Assembly (NCBI GenBank): GCA_947453625.1
Contig: CANGHK010000017.1
Coordinates: forward strand, 1 to 64,000
DNA length: 64,000 bases
Direction: 5' to 3'
Source of the DNA: Burkholderiales bacterium
GTDB lineage: Bacteria; Pseudomonadota; Gammaproteobacteria; Burkholderiales; Burkholderiaceae_C
A program made the translations under genes and the position numbers. Below the pieces are notes generated by a model, which ran no database searches, had not been told where the DNA came from, and was given only the letters and a program-made list of their open reading frames with translations. This document shows positions 27,694 to 37,697 of the stretch, in pieces. How positions within the stretch are numbered: the first letter of the stretch is position 1; the number at the start of each line of letters is the position of its first letter.

Positions 27694-28686
27694 ATGCGAG
27701 CGATAGAAATGAAGGGCTTCGGCGGCCCCGAAGTGCTGGTCGAGACCACCCGTCCCGACCCGGTGGCCGCGGCCGGTGAGATGCTGGTCCGCGTGGCTGC
27801 GTCGGGCATCAACCGGCCCGACGTGCTGCAGCGCAAGGGGGCTTATGCCCCGCCGCCCGGCGCCTCGGACCTGCCCGGCTTGGAGATCGCCGGCACGGTG
27901 ATCGGCGGCGACGCCACTGAGCTCGCGGCGGCCGGCTTCAAGCTCGGTGACCGGGTCTGCGCGCTGGTGGCCGGCGGCGGCTATGCCGAACTGTGCACCG
28001 CGCCTATCGCCCAATGCCTGCCGTCGCCGGCGGGTTTGAGCGACATCGAGGCCGCCAGTCTGCCCGAGACCTTCTTCACGGTCTGGTCCAACGTCTTCGA
28101 CCGCGGCCGCCTGCAGGTCGGTGAAACCCTGCTGGTGCAGGGCGGCTCCAGCGGCATCGGCGTCACCGCGATCCAACTCGCCAAGGCGATGGGGGCCCAG
28201 GTGCTGGTCACCGCAGGCAGCGACGAGAAGGTGGCGGCTTGCGTGGCGCTGGGTGCCGATGTCGGCATCAACTACAAGACCCAGGACTTCGTCGCCGAGG
28301 TCAAGACCGCCACTGGCGGCCGCGGCGCCGACGTCGTGCTCGACATGGTGGCTGGCGACTATGTGGCGCGCGAGGTGCAATGCCTGGCCGATGACGGCCG
28401 CATCGTGATCATCGCGGTGCAGGGCGGCTTGCAGAGCGGCTTCAATGCCGGCGAGTTGCTGCGTCGCCGCCTGCTGATCACCGGCTCGACGCTGCGCCCG
28501 CGTCCGGTGGCTTTCAAGGCGGCGATCGCTTCGGCCTTGAAGACGACGGTCTGGCCGCTGATCGATGCCGGACGCATCAAGCCGGTGATCAACCGCGTGT
28601 TCCCGGCGGCGCAGGCCGCGCAGGCTCACGCCTTGATGGAATCGGGCGAGCACATCGGCAAGATCGTGCTCGACTGGACGCTGTAA
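27694..28686 (+). CDS. NAD(P)H quinone oxidoreductase, PIG3/zinc-free MDR family
   Basis: This 330-residue medium-chain dehydrogenase/reductase starts with an enoyl-reductase-like GroES domain (ASGINRPDVLQRKGAYAPPP, GLEIAGTV). The Rossmann nucleotide site is VQGGSSGIGVTAIQLAKAMG, with a following GSDEK block that favours NADPH. No zinc-binding Cys set is seen, as expected for the quinone oxidoreductase branch. It reduces quinones or enones in the cytoplasm. AGGAGA lies eight bases before ATG 27694. It sits between pnp and tpiA, a gene order kept in many Burkholderiales. Confidence 0.93.
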   Translation: MRAIEMKGFGGPEVLVETTRPDPVAAAGEMLVRVAASGINRPDVLQRKGAYAPPPGASDLPGLEIAGTVIGGDATELAAAGFKLGDRVCALVAGGGYAELCTAPIAQCLPSPAGLSDIEAASLPETFFTVWSNVFDRGRLQVGETLLVQGGSSGIGVTAIQLAKAMGAQVLVTAGSDEKVAACVALGADVGINYKTQDFVAEVKTATGGRGADVVLDMVAGDYVAREVQCLADDGRIVIIAVQGGLQSGFNAGELLRRRLLITGSTLRPRPVAFKAAIASALKTTVWPLIDAGRIKPVINRVFPAAQAAQAHALMESGEHIGKIVLDWTL

Positions 28687-28698
28687 GGGAGACACCCG

Positions 28699-29439
28699 AT
28701 GCGACGCAAACTCGTGGCCGGCAATTGGAAGATGCACGGCAACCACCGCAGCAATGCCGAGTTGTTGGCAGGCATCGCCGCCTCGCGGCCCTTTGGCTGT
28801 GATGTGGCGGTTTGCGTGCCTTACCCGTATTTGGCCGAGACCGCGGTCGCGCTGGCCGCCAGCGATCTGCGCTGGGGTGCGCAGGATTGCTCGGCGCACG
28901 AGCAGGGCGCCTACACCGGTGAGGTGTCTGCCGCGATGCTGGCCGAGTTCGGCTGTCGCTACGTCATCGTCGGCCACAGCGAGCGCCGGCAGTTCCACGC
29001 CGAGTCCGACGCTCTGGTGGCCGACAAGGCCAAGGCGGCCTTGTCGCATGGGCTCACGCCCATCGTCTGCGTCGGTGAGACGCTGGCCCAACGCGAGGCC
29101 GGCCAGACCGAGGCGGTCGTCAAGCGCCAGTTGTCGGCGGTGATCCACGCGCTCGGCCATTGCGCCGGCGAGATGGTGGTGGCCTACGAGCCGGTCTGGG
29201 CCATAGGCACCGGCAAGGTGGCCACGCCCGAGCAGGCCCAGGCGGTGCATGCGCTGCTGCGCGCGCAACTCAAGGCGGCCACGCCCCATGCCGACCAGAT
29301 GCAAATCCTCTACGGCGGCAGCATGAAGCCGGACAACGCAGTCTCGTTGCTGTCCCAGCCCGATATCGACGGCGGCCTGATCGGCGGCGCCAGCTTGAAG
29401 GCGGCTGATTTCGTCGCCATCTGCCGGGCGGCTGGCTGA
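28699..29439 (+). CDS. tpiA: Triosephosphate isomerase
   Basis: This 246-residue TIM barrel interconverts dihydroxyacetone phosphate and glyceraldehyde 3-phosphate. Residues seen are Asn/Lys in VAGNWKMHG, catalytic His in [10 protein letters not shown], catalytic Glu with flexible loop in [19 protein letters not shown], and phosphate-binding GGS and GG motifs ([19 protein letters not shown]). The length is typical. It starts 12 bases after the quinone oxidoreductase stop, preceded by AAGGGAG. Confidence 0.98.
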   Translation: MRRKLVAGNWKMHGNHRSNAELLAGIAASRPFGCDVAVCVPYPYLAETAVALAASDLRWGAQDCSAHEQGAYTGEVSAAMLAEFGCRYVIVGHSERRQFHAESDALVADKAKAALSHGLTPIVCVGETLAQREAGQTEAVVKRQLSAVIHALGHCAGEMVVAYEPVWAIGTGKVATPEQAQAVHALLRAQLKAATPHADQMQILYGGSMKPDNAVSLLSQPDIDGGLIGGASLKAADFVAICRAAG

Positions 29440-29492
29440 TCGGCCAGCTGAACGACGGACCCTAAGAACTGAATTCCTGGAGCGTATTGAAC

Positions 29493-29894
29493 ATGCAGAT
29501 TTGGACAAACCTCGTGCTGGTGGTGCAGTTGCTGGCGGCCATCTCAATGATCGGCCTGGTGCTGGTGCAGCACGGCAAGGGTGCCGACATGGGCGCCTCG
29601 TTCGGCAGCGGTGCCTCGGGCAGTCTGTTCGGAGCCACCGGCAGCGCCAACTTCCTGTCGCGTTTCACGGCAGTCTGCGCCGGCGTGTTCTTCGTCTGCA
29701 CGCTGTCGATGGCCTATCTGTCGAACAGCGTGGCGTCGCGCGCGCCGTCCAGTGGCGGCAGCGTGCTCGATCGCGCGGTGCTGCCCGCTGGCGCGCCAGC
29801 CAGTGCCGGCGCTGCGATTCCTGGTGCTGGCATGCTGCCCGCGCCGGTCGCTGCACCGGCGGCTTCGGTGGCCGGTACCATCCCGACCAAGTGA
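29493..29894 (+). CDS. secG: Protein translocase subunit SecG
   Basis: This 133-residue inner-membrane subunit of SecYEG has two transmembrane helices (about 5-25 and 52-75). The conserved loop GLVLVQHGKGADMGASFGSG and ASGSLFGATGSANFL lies between them. The C-terminal tail is long, Ala/Pro-rich and probably disordered. CTGGAG lies before ATG 29493. The tpiA-secG-tRNALeu-nuo order is common in betaproteobacteria. Confidence 0.96.
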   Translation: MQIWTNLVLVVQLLAAISMIGLVLVQHGKGADMGASFGSGASGSLFGATGSANFLSRFTAVCAGVFFVCTLSMAYLSNSVASRAPSSGGSVLDRAVLPAGAPASAGAAIPGAGMLPAPVAAPAASVAGTIPTK

Positions 29895-30063
29895 GGCGCT
29901 TGCGGTGGTTCGCACAGGCCCTGCACTGCGGTGGGTCAATTCACCAACGAACCCCCGCGCAAACCCGCAGAAACAGGGTTTTTACAGGTTAGAATTCACC
30001 GCTGTTCAGAGAGCAAGTCCTCACGCAATCCGAGCAGCCGCCTGGCTCTAGCTTGGCAAAAAT

Positions 30064-30148
30064 GCCGTCGTGGTGAAATTGGTAGACACGCTATCTTGAG
30101 GGGGTAGTGGCGAAAGCTGTGCGAGTTCGAGTCTCGCCGACGGCACCA
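30064..30148 (+). tRNA. tRNA-Leu (anticodon GAG)
   Basis: The 85-base gene has acceptor arm GCCGTCG/CGACGGC, a D-arm with GGTAGAC, and anticodon stem CTATC/GGTAG with loop TTGAGGG and anticodon GAG at 30098-30100. It has a long class II variable arm (TGGCGAAAGCTG) and T-arm GTTCGAGTC. CCA is encoded (30146-30148). It reads CUC/CUU leucine codons. A TAGAAT box at 29990-29995 is a possible -10 element, with no clear -35 box. Confidence 0.96.
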
Positions 30149-30237
30149 ACGTTTTGAGCAGGTCAAGCGGTCATCCGGCGTTTGGCCTGTGCGCCCTACG
30201 TGATCAGGGGCAATGGCGGCGCGCACCGCAGGCAGTC

Positions 30238-30264
30238 AAGGGCTTCGGCCGGCGCGCCCTTTTT
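30238..30264 (+). terminator. Terminator-like hairpin between tRNA-Leu and nuoA
   Basis: AAGGGC (30238-30243) pairs with GCCCTT (30256-30261), running into five Ts (30260-30264), with a GC-rich loop. It would separate the tRNA transcript from the nuo operon, or attenuate read-through. It is 44 bases before nuoA. Confidence 0.5.
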
Positions 30265-30307
30265 CGCCGGATGGTTTCTCCATCCTCCAACCCTGCCGCT
30301 GCCGATC

Positions 30308-30667
30308 ATGGACTTGCAACAGTACCTCCCGGTCATCCTGTTCATCTTGGTCGGCGTGGGCGTCGGCGTGGCGCCCCAGGTGCTGGGTTTCCTGCTCGGC
30401 CCGCAGCGGCCCGACGCGGCCAAGAACAGCCCCTACGAGTGCGGCTTCGAGGCCTTCGAGGACGCACGCATGAAGTTCGACGTGCGCTACTACCTGGTGG
30501 CCATCCTCTTCATCCTGTTCGATCTGGAAATCGCCTTCCTTTTTCCTTGGGCGGTGTCGCTGCGTGACATCGGGGCGTCAGGTTTCTGGGCCATGATGAT
30601 CTTCCTCACCATCCTCGTGGTGGGGTTCATCTACGAATGGAAGAAGGGCGCGCTGGACTGGGAATGA
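30308..30667 (+). CDS. nuoA: NADH-quinone oxidoreductase subunit A
   Basis: This 119-residue membrane-arm subunit of complex I has three helices and the conserved loop [22 protein letters not shown] (the Cys-containing ND3 loop near the quinone channel), followed by [13 protein letters not shown]. It is the first gene of a complete nuoA-N operon. ATG 30308 is where family similarity begins; the open frame extends upstream without coding value. Confidence 0.97.
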   Translation: MDLQQYLPVILFILVGVGVGVAPQVLGFLLGPQRPDAAKNSPYECGFEAFEDARMKFDVRYYLVAILFILFDLEIAFLFPWAVSLRDIGASGFWAMMIFLTILVVGFIYEWKKGALDWE

Positions 30668-30712
30668 CGGCGTTTTCTTGGGCAGCGCGCAGACAAGTAC
30701 ACGAGGATCACG

Positions 30713-31192
30713 ATGGGCATCGAAGGCGTTCTGAAGGAAGGCTTTGTCACCACCTCGGTGGACAAGCTGATCAATTGGTCCAAGACCGGGTCGCTGTGGC
30801 CTATGACTTTCGGCTTGGCCTGTTGCGCGGTGGAGATGATGCACGCCGGCGCGGCGCGCTATGACATCGACCGCTTCGGCATGTTGTTTCGCCCCAGTCC
30901 GCGCCAGAGCGATCTGATGATCGTGGCCGGCACACTGTGCAACAAGATGGGGCCGGCGCTGCGCAAGGTCTACGACCAGATGGCCGAACCGCGCTGGGTG
31001 CTGAGCATGGGCTCCTGTGCCAACGGTGGTGGCTACTACCACTACAGCTACTCGGTGGTGCGCGGTTGCGACCGCATCGTCCCGGTGGACGTCTATGTGC
31101 CGGGCTGTCCGCCCACTGCCGAAGCGCTGCTCTACGGCATCCTGCAGTTGCAGGCCAAGATCCGGCGCGACAACACCATCGCCCGGGCCTGA
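30713..31192 (+). CDS. nuoB: NADH-quinone oxidoreductase subunit B
   Basis: This 159-residue peripheral subunit carries the terminal N2 [4Fe-4S] cluster. Ligand motifs are the vicinal LACCAVEMM, the [10 protein letters not shown] Cys and the [11 protein letters not shown] Cys. It passes electrons to quinone at the junction with NuoD and NuoH. Length and sequence match the PSST family throughout. An 83-bp repeat-like spacer separates it from nuoC. Confidence 0.98.
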   Translation: MGIEGVLKEGFVTTSVDKLINWSKTGSLWPMTFGLACCAVEMMHAGAARYDIDRFGMLFRPSPRQSDLMIVAGTLCNKMGPALRKVYDQMAEPRWVLSMGSCANGGGYYHYSYSVVRGCDRIVPVDVYVPGCPPTAEALLYGILQLQAKIRRDNTIARA

Positions 31193-31275
31193 GATGCAGC
31201 CCCGAGCTCCCATTCGTTCGCAGCCTCCCGAGGTGGCGCAAGCCTCGCTTGGGGTGGCCCGGCGCGAGGCCTGAC
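31193..31275 (+). repeat. Interspersed mosaic repeat at the nuoB/nuoC junction
   Basis: The 83-bp spacer reads as a degenerate member of the GC-rich family also seen at 38772-38854 and 24109-24180. It has TTCGTTCGCAGCCTCCCGAGG, then GCTTGGGGTGGCCCGGCGCG, and ends GAGGCCTGAC directly before the nuoC ATG. That last block supplies the only visible ribosome-binding purines for nuoC. Confidence 0.6.
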
Positions 31276-31875
31276 ATGACGATTCGATTAGACAAGCTTC
31301 AAGCCGCGCTCGAAGTCGCGCTGGGTGACAAGATCAGGGCTTTCAAGCGCGAGCGCGGCGAGATCACGCTGACCGTCTCCACTGCCGACTACCTGGCCGT
31401 GGCCAGGACCTTGCGAGACGATGCAACGCTCAAATTCGAGCAGTTGATCGATTTGTGCGGCATCGACTACAGCAGCTGGAAGGACCAGGCCTGGGACGGT
31501 CCGCGCTACTGCGTGGTGTCGCACCTGCTGAGTGTCAGCCTGAACTGGCGCATGCGCCTGAAGGTGTTTGCGCCCGATGACGACGTGCCGGTGATCGCCT
31601 CGCTGACCGAGCTGTGGGCGTCGGCCAACTGGTTCGAACGCGAAGCCTTCGACATGATCGGCATGATCTTCGACGGCCACATCGACCTGCGCCGCATCCT
31701 GACCGACTACGGCTTCATTGGCCATCCCTTGCGCAAGGATTTCCCGGTGTCTGGCCATGTCGAGATGCGCTACGACGCCGAGAAGAAGCGCGTGATCTAC
31801 CAGCCGGTGACGATAGAGCCGCGCGAAATCACGCCCCGAATCATCCGCGAAGACAATTACGGTGGTCTGCACTGA
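31276..31875 (+). CDS. nuoC: NADH-quinone oxidoreductase subunit C
   Basis: This 199-residue peripheral-arm subunit (30-kDa family) has the signatures [11 protein letters not shown] and [20 protein letters not shown], plus [19 protein letters not shown]. It is separate from NuoD, not fused as in E. coli. The stop TGA is followed one base later by an ATG that opens the first of three nuoD-like starts. Confidence 0.97.
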   Translation: MTIRLDKLQAALEVALGDKIRAFKRERGEITLTVSTADYLAVARTLRDDATLKFEQLIDLCGIDYSSWKDQAWDGPRYCVVSHLLSVSLNWRMRLKVFAPDDDVPVIASLTELWASANWFEREAFDMIGMIFDGHIDLRRILTDYGFIGHPLRKDFPVSGHVEMRYDAEKKRVIYQPVTIEPREITPRIIREDNYGGLH

Positions 31876-31876
31876 C

Positions 31877-31999
31877 ATGGCCGAGATCAAGAACTACACG
31901 CTCAACTTTTGCTGCGGCCGCCTGCTTCGCGGGTCCGACTTCGCTTGCGCGAAGTTAGCCTTCGCTGAAATTGAGCGCATCCTTTGCTTGGCAGGCTGA
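31877..31999 (+). CDS. Mini-ORF 1: duplicated nuoD start plus unrelated tail (40 aa)
   Basis: The ATG lies one base after the nuoC stop, the spacing expected for the ancestral nuoC-nuoD junction. The peptide has the 11 N-terminal residues of NuoD, then a 29-residue Cys/Leu/Arg-rich tail ending ILCLAG. Seven bases after its TGA comes the next ATG. It is probably translated by coupling to nuoC, but a function for the peptide is not implied. It may serve only to carry ribosomes to the next start. Confidence 0.45.
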   Translation: MAEIKNYTLNFCCGRLLRGSDFACAKLAFAEIERILCLAG

Positions 32000-32006
32000 A
32001 TCGCAT

Positions 32007-32129
32007 ATGGCAGAGATCAAGAATTACACGCTCAATTTTTGCTGCGGCCGCCTGCTTCGCGGGCCCGACTTCGCTTGCGCGAAGTTAGCCGTCGCTGAAA
32101 TTGAGCGCATCCTTTGCTTGGCAGGCTGA
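32007..32129 (+). CDS. Mini-ORF 2: second duplicated nuoD start (40 aa)
   Basis: This is the second copy of the mini-ORF, differing from the first by Ser-to-Pro and Phe-to-Val changes in the tail. Its TGA (32127-32129) is seven bases before the true nuoD ATG (32137). The region lacks a good Shine-Dalgarno sequence, so re-initiation after this mini-ORF may be how ribosomes reach nuoD. Confidence 0.45.
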   Translation: MAEIKNYTLNFCCGRLLRGPDFACAKLAVAEIERILCLAG

Positions 32130-32136
32130 ATCGCAT

Positions 32137-33390
32137 ATGGCAGAGATCAAGAATTACACGCTCAATTTTGGTCCCCAGCATCCGGCCGCTCACGGCGTGC
32201 TGCGGCTGGTGCTGGAACTCGACGGTGAGGTCATACAGCGCGCCGACCCGCATATCGGCTTGCTGCACCGCGCGACCGAGAAACTCGCCGAGAGCAAGAC
32301 CTACCTCCAGTCGCTGCCTTACATGGACCGGCTCGACTACGTCTCGATGATGTGCAACGAGCACGCCTATTGTCTGGCGATCGAGCGCCTGATGGGCATA
32401 GCCGTGCCCGAGCGAGCGCAGTACATCCGGGTGATGTTCTCCGAGTTGACGCGACTGCTGAACCACTTGTTGTGGCTTGGCGCGCATGGCATCGACTGCG
32501 GTGCGATGAACATCCTGATCTACTGTTTCCGCGAGCGCGAAGACATCTTCGACATGTACGAGGCGGTCTCGGGCGCGCGCATGCACGCGGCCTATTTCCG
32601 GCCCGGTGGCGTCTACCGCGACCTGCCCGATTCGATGGCCCAGTACAAGGTCTCGAAGATCCGCAACGCACGCGCGATCAACGAACTCAACACCAATCGG
32701 CAAGGCTCGCTGCTCGACTTCATCGACGACTTCTGCGCCCGATTCCCGGGCCGGGTCGATGAGTACGAGACCCTGCTGACCGACAACCGGATCTGGAAGC
32801 AACGCACCGTGGGCATAGGCGTGGTCACGCCCGAGCGTGCGCTCAACCTGGGCTTTACCGGACCGATGCTGCGCGGCTCGGGCATCGCCTGGGACCTGCG
32901 CAAGACCCAGCCCTACGATGTCTACGACCGGATGGATTTCGACATCCCGCTCGGCGTCAATGGCGATACCTACGACCGCTACCTGGTGCGCATCGAGGAG
33001 ATGCGGCAAGCCAACCGCATCATCCAGCAATGTTCGGCCTGGCTGCGCGCCAATCCGGGCCCGGTGATCACCGACAACCACAAGGTGGCTCCGCCGCCGC
33101 GGGTGGGCATGAAGAGCAACATGGAGGAGTTGATCCACCACTTCAAGCTCTTCACCGAAGGCTTCCATGTGCCCGAGGGCGAGGCCTACGCCGCCGTCGA
33201 GCATCCCAAGGGCGAGTTCGGCATCTACCTGGTCAGCGACGGCGCCAACAAGCCCTACCGCCTGAAGATCCGGCCCCCCGGCTTTGCGCACCTGGCCGCG
33301 CTGGATGAAATGTCCCGTGGTCACATGATTGCCGACGCCGTGGCCATCATCGGCACCATGGACATCGTGTTTGGCGAGATCGATCGATGA
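32137..33390 (+). CDS. nuoD: NADH-quinone oxidoreductase subunit D
   Basis: This 417-residue 49-kDa-family subunit forms the quinone-reduction site with NuoB. Landmarks are [20 protein letters not shown] near the N-terminus, [39 protein letters not shown] and the C-terminal FGEIDR. The length is normal. The start used here is the third of three tandem nuoD-like starts; only this one continues in frame into the conserved protein. The stop overlaps nuoE as ATGA. Confidence 0.98.
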   Translation: MAEIKNYTLNFGPQHPAAHGVLRLVLELDGEVIQRADPHIGLLHRATEKLAESKTYLQSLPYMDRLDYVSMMCNEHAYCLAIERLMGIAVPERAQYIRVMFSELTRLLNHLLWLGAHGIDCGAMNILIYCFREREDIFDMYEAVSGARMHAAYFRPGGVYRDLPDSMAQYKVSKIRNARAINELNTNRQGSLLDFIDDFCARFPGRVDEYETLLTDNRIWKQRTVGIGVVTPERALNLGFTGPMLRGSGIAWDLRKTQPYDVYDRMDFDIPLGVNGDTYDRYLVRIEEMRQANRIIQQCSAWLRANPGPVITDNHKVAPPPRVGMKSNMEELIHHFKLFTEGFHVPEGEAYAAVEHPKGEFGIYLVSDGANKPYRLKIRPPGFAHLAALDEMSRGHMIADAVAIIGTMDIVFGEIDR

Positions 33391-33908
33391 GCAACAATCA
33401 AGCGTCCTCCGCAGCAAGCGAGCCCCTTTCGGCCGCCACCTTCGCGCGTTTCGCCAGGGAAGTGGCCAAGTTCCCGGCCGACCAGAATGCCTCGGCCGTG
33501 ATGGCCTGTCTGTCCATCGTGCAGCAGGAGCAGGGCTGGGTCTCGTCCGGCGCTGAAAGCGAGATCGCGACTTACTTGGGCATGGCGCCCATGGCAGTGC
33601 ACGAGGTGACGACCTTCTACAACATGTACAACCAGCAGCCGGTCGGGCGTTTCAAGCTCAACGTCTGCACCAACCTGCCTTGCCAACTGCGCCATGGCCA
33701 GCAGGCGCTGGAGCACCTGTGCAGCAAGCTCGGGGTGGCGGTCGGCGGCACGACCGCCGATGGCCTGTTCACGGTCCAGCCCTGCGAGTGCCTGGGCGCC
33801 TGTGCAGACGCGCCGGTGATGCTGGTCAATGACCGGCAGATGGTCAGTTTCATGAGCAATGACCGGCTCGACGAACTCGTCGATGTCTTGAAGGCACAGG
33901 CCCAATGA
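33387..33908 (+). CDS. nuoE: NADH-quinone oxidoreductase subunit E
   Basis: This 173-residue 24-kDa-family subunit carries the N1a [2Fe-2S] cluster, with ligands in [11 protein letters not shown] (C-x4-C) and CECLGAC (C-x3-C). It belongs to the NADH-dehydrogenase module with NuoF and NuoG. It overlaps nuoD at the start and nuoF at the end by four bases each. Confidence 0.97.
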   Translation: MSNNQASSAASEPLSAATFARFAREVAKFPADQNASAVMACLSIVQQEQGWVSSGAESEIATYLGMAPMAVHEVTTFYNMYNQQPVGRFKLNVCTNLPCQLRHGQQALEHLCSKLGVAVGGTTADGLFTVQPCECLGACADAPVMLVNDRQMVSFMSNDRLDELVDVLKAQAQ

Positions 33909-35266
33909 GCGCGACGATGTTGGATCTCTCCCGATTCCAGGCCAAGGGCGTGGAAAGCTGTTTCCACGACCGCCACATCACGCCGCAGATCCTGACCGGT
34001 CTGGATGGCAGCAACTGGCGCTTGAAGGACTACGAGTCGCGCGGCGGCTACCAGGCGCTGCGCAAGGTGCTGGCGGCGCATGTGGACGGCGAGGGCGGCA
34101 TGACGCCCGACCAGGTGGTGGCCGAGGTCAAGGGCTCGGGCTTGCGCGGGCGTGGCGGCGCGGGTTTCCCGACCGGGCTGAAGTGGAGCTTCATGCCGCG
34201 GGCCTTGCCGGTGCAGAAGTACCTGGTGTGCAACAGCGATGAGGGCGAGCCGGGCACCTGCAAGGACCGCGACATCCTGGCCTACAACCCGCACATCGTC
34301 ATCGAGGGCATGATCATCGCGGCCTATGCGATGGGCATCTCGGTGGGCTACAACTACATCCACGGCGAGATCTTTTCGGTCTACGACCGCTTCGAGCAAG
34401 CGCTCGACGAAGCCCGCGCGGCGGGCTACCTGGGCGACAAGATCCTGGGCAGCGCGCACAGCTTCCAGTTGCACGCTTTCCACGGTTTTGGCGCCTACAT
34501 CTGTGGCGAGGAAACCGCGCTGCTCGAGTCGCTCGAGGGCAAGAAGGGCCAGCCGCGCTTCAAGCCGCCGTTCCCGGCCAGCTTTGGTCTCTACGGCAAG
34601 CCGACCACGATCAACAACACCGAGACCTTCGCGGCGGTGCCCTGGATCATCCGCAACGGCGGCCCGGCCTATCTCGCCTGCGGCAAGCCCAACAACGGCG
34701 GCACCAAGATCTTCTCGATGGTTGGCGATGTCGAGCGGCCGGGCAACTACGAGATCCCGATGGGCACGCCATTTGCCAAGATTCTCGAACTCGCCGGCGG
34801 CGTCAAGGGCGGCAGGAAGCTGAAGGCGGTGATCCCTGGCGGCTCGTCGGCCCCGGTGCTGCCTGCTTCGGTGATGATGGACTGCACGATGGATTACGAC
34901 AGCATCGCCAAGGCCGGCTCGATGCTGGGTTCGGGCGCGGTGATCGTGATGGACGAGACCCGCTGCATGGTCAAGAGCCTGCTGCGCCTGTCCTCCTTCT
35001 ACAGCCACGAGTCCTGCGGCCAGTGCACGCCCTGCCGCGAGGGCACGGGCTGGCTCTGGCGACTGGTGAACCGGATCGAGCATGGCCAGGGCAAGGCCGA
35101 GGATCTGGCACTGCTCGACTCGGTGGCCGAGAACATCATGGGCCGCACCATTTGCGCGCTGGGCGACGCCGCGGCGATGCCTGTGCGCGGCATGCTCAAG
35201 CATTTCCGCGACGAGTTTGAGTACCACGTCGAGCACAAGACCTGCAGAGTCCCCGCTTATGTTTGA
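33905..35266 (+). CDS. nuoF: NADH-quinone oxidoreductase subunit F
   Basis: This 453-residue NADH-oxidising subunit has the FMN/NADH site [16 protein letters not shown] and the flavin loop [15 protein letters not shown]. The N3 [4Fe-4S] ligands are in [12 protein letters not shown] plus a later Cys ([14 protein letters not shown]). It accepts hydride from NADH and passes electrons to NuoE and NuoG. A 107-bp repeat-like spacer follows it. Confidence 0.98.
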   Translation: MSATMLDLSRFQAKGVESCFHDRHITPQILTGLDGSNWRLKDYESRGGYQALRKVLAAHVDGEGGMTPDQVVAEVKGSGLRGRGGAGFPTGLKWSFMPRALPVQKYLVCNSDEGEPGTCKDRDILAYNPHIVIEGMIIAAYAMGISVGYNYIHGEIFSVYDRFEQALDEARAAGYLGDKILGSAHSFQLHAFHGFGAYICGEETALLESLEGKKGQPRFKPPFPASFGLYGKPTTINNTETFAAVPWIIRNGGPAYLACGKPNNGGTKIFSMVGDVERPGNYEIPMGTPFAKILELAGGVKGGRKLKAVIPGGSSAPVLPASVMMDCTMDYDSIAKAGSMLGSGAVIVMDETRCMVKSLLRLSSFYSHESCGQCTPCREGTGWLWRLVNRIEHGQGKAEDLALLDSVAENIMGRTICALGDAAAMPVRGMLKHFRDEFEYHVEHKTCRVPAYV

Positions 35267-35373
35267 TCACCCCCGAAGCGCCTTATTCGCACCCCTCAGG
35301 GGGGCTGAGCCAACATGCCGCTTGCTTGCATCCGGCGGCCGGTCGGTTGCGGTCTTTCCTGGCATGAATTGAC
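35267..35373 (+). repeat. Interspersed repeat-like spacer between nuoF and nuoG
   Basis: The 107-bp spacer contains CACCCCCGAAGCGCC and ACCCCTCAGGGGGGCTGAG, resembling the first half of the elements at B/C and H/I. Its second half (CATCCGGCGGCCGGTCGG) is different. No convincing Shine-Dalgarno sequence precedes the nuoG ATG. Confidence 0.45.
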
Positions 35374-37695
35374 ATGATCGAAATCGAACTCGACGGCAAG
35401 AAGGTCAGCGTTGCCGAAGGCAGCATGGTGATGCACGCGGCCGACGCGGCGGGCAGCACCATCCCGCATTTCTGCTACCACAAGAAGCTCAGCATCGCTG
35501 CCAACTGCCGAATGTGCCTGGTCGACATCGAGAAGGCGCCCAAGCCGATGCCAGCCTGCGCCACGCCGGTGACGCAAGGGATGGTCGTCCGCACCCAAAG
35601 CGAGAAGGCGGTGAAGGCACAGAAGTCGGTGATGGAGTTTCTGCTGATCAATCACCCGCTCGACTGCCCGATCTGCGACCAGGGCGGTGAATGCCAGTTG
35701 CAGGATCTGGCCGTCGGCTATGGCGGTGGCGTGTCGCGCTACGGCGAAGAAAAGCGTGTCGTCCTCCAGAAGAACGTCGGACCGCTGATCTCGATGCAGG
35801 AGATGAGCCGCTGCATCCATTGCACCCGTTGCGTGCGCTTCGGCCAGGAACTTGCCGGCGCGATGGAACTCGGCATGCAGCACCGCGGCGAGCACAGCGA
35901 GATCACGACCTTCGGTGGCCAGACCATAGACAGCGAGTTGTCGGGCAACATGATCGACATCTGTCCGGTCGGCGCGCTCACCAGCAAGCCCTTCCGCTAC
36001 GCCGCCCGCACCTGGGAGTTGTCGCGCCGCAAGAGCGTCAGCCCGCACGACTCGACCGGCGCCAACCTGGTTCTCCAGGTCAAGGCCAACCAGGTCTTGC
36101 GCGTCGTGCCGCTGGAAAACGAAGCCGTCAACGAATGCTGGATCGCCGACCGCGACCGCTTCAGCTACGAAGCGCTGAACAGCGACCTGCGGCTGCACCA
36201 GCCGATGATCAAGCAGGGCGGGCAGTGGCAGTCTGTGGACTGGACGACGGCGCTGGGCTATGTGGCTGACGGACTGAAGCGCATCAAGGCCGACCACGGT
36301 GTGTCCGGCATAGGCGCGCTGGCCTCGGCGCACCGCACGGTCGAGGAACTCCACCTGCTGGCCAAGCTGGTGCGTGGCCTGGGCAGCGAGAGCATCGACT
36401 TCCGCACCCGCCATGCCGACTTCGGCAACACCGCACCGGCAGGCAAGGCACAGTGGCTGGGCACGACGGTCGCCGCGCTGTCCAGCCTGGACCGGGTGTT
36501 TGTCGTCGGCAGCTTCCTGCGCAAGGACCATCCGCTGTTTGCCCAGCGCATACGCCAGGCGGTGCGCAAGGGCGGGGCGGTGATGAGCTTGAACGCCGTC
36601 CACGATGACTGGGCGATGCCAGTGGCCGCCCGCATCACCGCGGCGCCGCTGGCCTGGGCCCAGGCCCTGGCCGACGTGGCGGGTTATGTTGCCCAAGCCA
36701 AGGGCATCGCAGCCCCGGCCGCGGGCGGCGTCAATGCCGATGCCGAGGCGGTGGCCCAGGCCTTGCTGTCGGGCGAGCGCAAGGCCTTGCTGCTGGGCAA
36801 TGCCGCCGCGCAACACCCGCAGGCCGCGCAGTTGCTGGCGCTGGCGCAGTGGATCGCTGCCCAGACCGGTGCCAGCGTGGGCTACCTGACGGCCGACGCC
36901 AACAGCGTCGGCGCCCAACTGGTCCAGGCCATGCCGGGGGCGGGTGGCCTGAACGCCGGACAGATGCTGAGCCAGCCGATGAAGGCCCTGTTGTTGTTCG
37001 ACGTCGAGCCCGTGCTGGACTCGGCGGATGCGGCTGCCGCGCGTGCGGCGATGGCCGGCGCCGGCCTGGTGGTGGCCTTCACCTCGTTCAAGGACGCGGG
37101 GGTCGACAACGCCGATGTGCTGCTGCCGATCGCGCCCTTCACCGAAACCGCCGGCAGCTTCGTCAACGCCGAGGGTCGCCTGCAGTCCTTCCAGGGCGTT
37201 GTCAAACCGGCTGGCGACAGCCGTCCAGCCTGGAAGGTGTTGCGCGTACTGGGCAATCTGCTCGCTCTGCCGGGTTTCGACCAGGAGACGTCCGACGACG
37301 TCTTGGCCGAGGCCCTGGGCGACCCGGCCCAACTGGCCACCCGACTGGACAACAGCGCATCGGCCGTCGTCGCGCCGCAGGCAGCGCCCCAGGGTCTGCA
37401 GCGGGTTTCCGACGTGCCTATCTACGCCACCGATGCGCTGGTGCGCCGTGCCGCGTCCTTGCAGCGCACGGCCGACGCCAGGCGTCCGATGGCCGGCCTG
37501 CCGAGCGCGCTGTGGCAGCAGTTCGGCCTGCAGACTGGTGACAGCGTGCGGGTGTCGCAGGGCGGCGCCAGCGCATGTCTGCCGGCGCGCGAGGAGGCGA
37601 CGCTCGCCGCCAACGCCGTGCGGGTGCCTGCGGGCCATGCCGACACCGCGGCGCTGGGTGCGATGTTCGGCGCCGTGACGGTCGAGAAAGCCTGA
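35374..37695 (+). CDS. nuoG: NADH-quinone oxidoreductase subunit G
   Basis: This 773-residue 75-kDa-family subunit has an N-terminal [2Fe-2S] domain ([19 protein letters not shown] with a later PACATPV). The His/Cys3 N5 site is in [18 protein letters not shown] and the N4 site in [13 protein letters not shown] with CPVGALT. The rest is the molybdopterin-oxidoreductase-like domain, which in this family holds no metal. It conducts electrons along the peripheral arm. The C-terminal third is Ala-rich and less conserved, as usual. Confidence 0.97.
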   Translation: MIEIELDGKKVSVAEGSMVMHAADAAGSTIPHFCYHKKLSIAANCRMCLVDIEKAPKPMPACATPVTQGMVVRTQSEKAVKAQKSVMEFLLINHPLDCPICDQGGECQLQDLAVGYGGGVSRYGEEKRVVLQKNVGPLISMQEMSRCIHCTRCVRFGQELAGAMELGMQHRGEHSEITTFGGQTIDSELSGNMIDICPVGALTSKPFRYAARTWELSRRKSVSPHDSTGANLVLQVKANQVLRVVPLENEAVNECWIADRDRFSYEALNSDLRLHQPMIKQGGQWQSVDWTTALGYVADGLKRIKADHGVSGIGALASAHRTVEELHLLAKLVRGLGSESIDFRTRHADFGNTAPAGKAQWLGTTVAALSSLDRVFVVGSFLRKDHPLFAQRIRQAVRKGGAVMSLNAVHDDWAMPVAARITAAPLAWAQALADVAGYVAQAKGIAAPAAGGVNADAEAVAQALLSGERKALLLGNAAAQHPQAAQLLALAQWIAAQTGASVGYLTADANSVGAQLVQAMPGAGGLNAGQMLSQPMKALLLFDVEPVLDSADAAAARAAMAGAGLVVAFTSFKDAGVDNADVLLPIAPFTETAGSFVNAEGRLQSFQGVVKPAGDSRPAWKVLRVLGNLLALPGFDQETSDDVLAEALGDPAQLATRLDNSASAVVAPQAAPQGLQRVSDVPIYATDALVRRAASLQRTADARRPMAGLPSALWQQFGLQTGDSVRVSQGGASACLPAREEATLAANAVRVPAGHADTAALGAMFGAVTVEKA

Positions 37696-37697
37696 CC

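Larger units (their letters stand above)
31877..32169 (+). repeat. 130-bp tandem repeat containing the nuoD 5' end (two full units plus the 33-bp start of nuoD)
   Basis: Units start at 31877, 32007 and 32137, exactly 130 bp apart. Each begins with the first 11 codons of nuoD (peptide [11 protein letters not shown]). Units 1 and 2 continue with about 97 bp of unrelated sequence holding a perfect hairpin CTTCGC-TTGC-GCGAAG (31939-31954 in unit 1). Units 1 and 2 differ at five sites: 31882, 31894 and 31906 (all silent in the nuoD codons), 31934 and 31961. The start segments of units 2 and 3 are identical over 33 bases. Unit 3 runs on as the real gene. Confidence 0.95.

Noticed and set aside
31877-31999. 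Reading the first nuoD-like ATG as the start of a frameshifted, broken nuoD
   Set aside because: An intact 417-codon nuoD starts at 32137 and the upstream copies are explained by the tandem repeat, so the gene is not a pseudogene.
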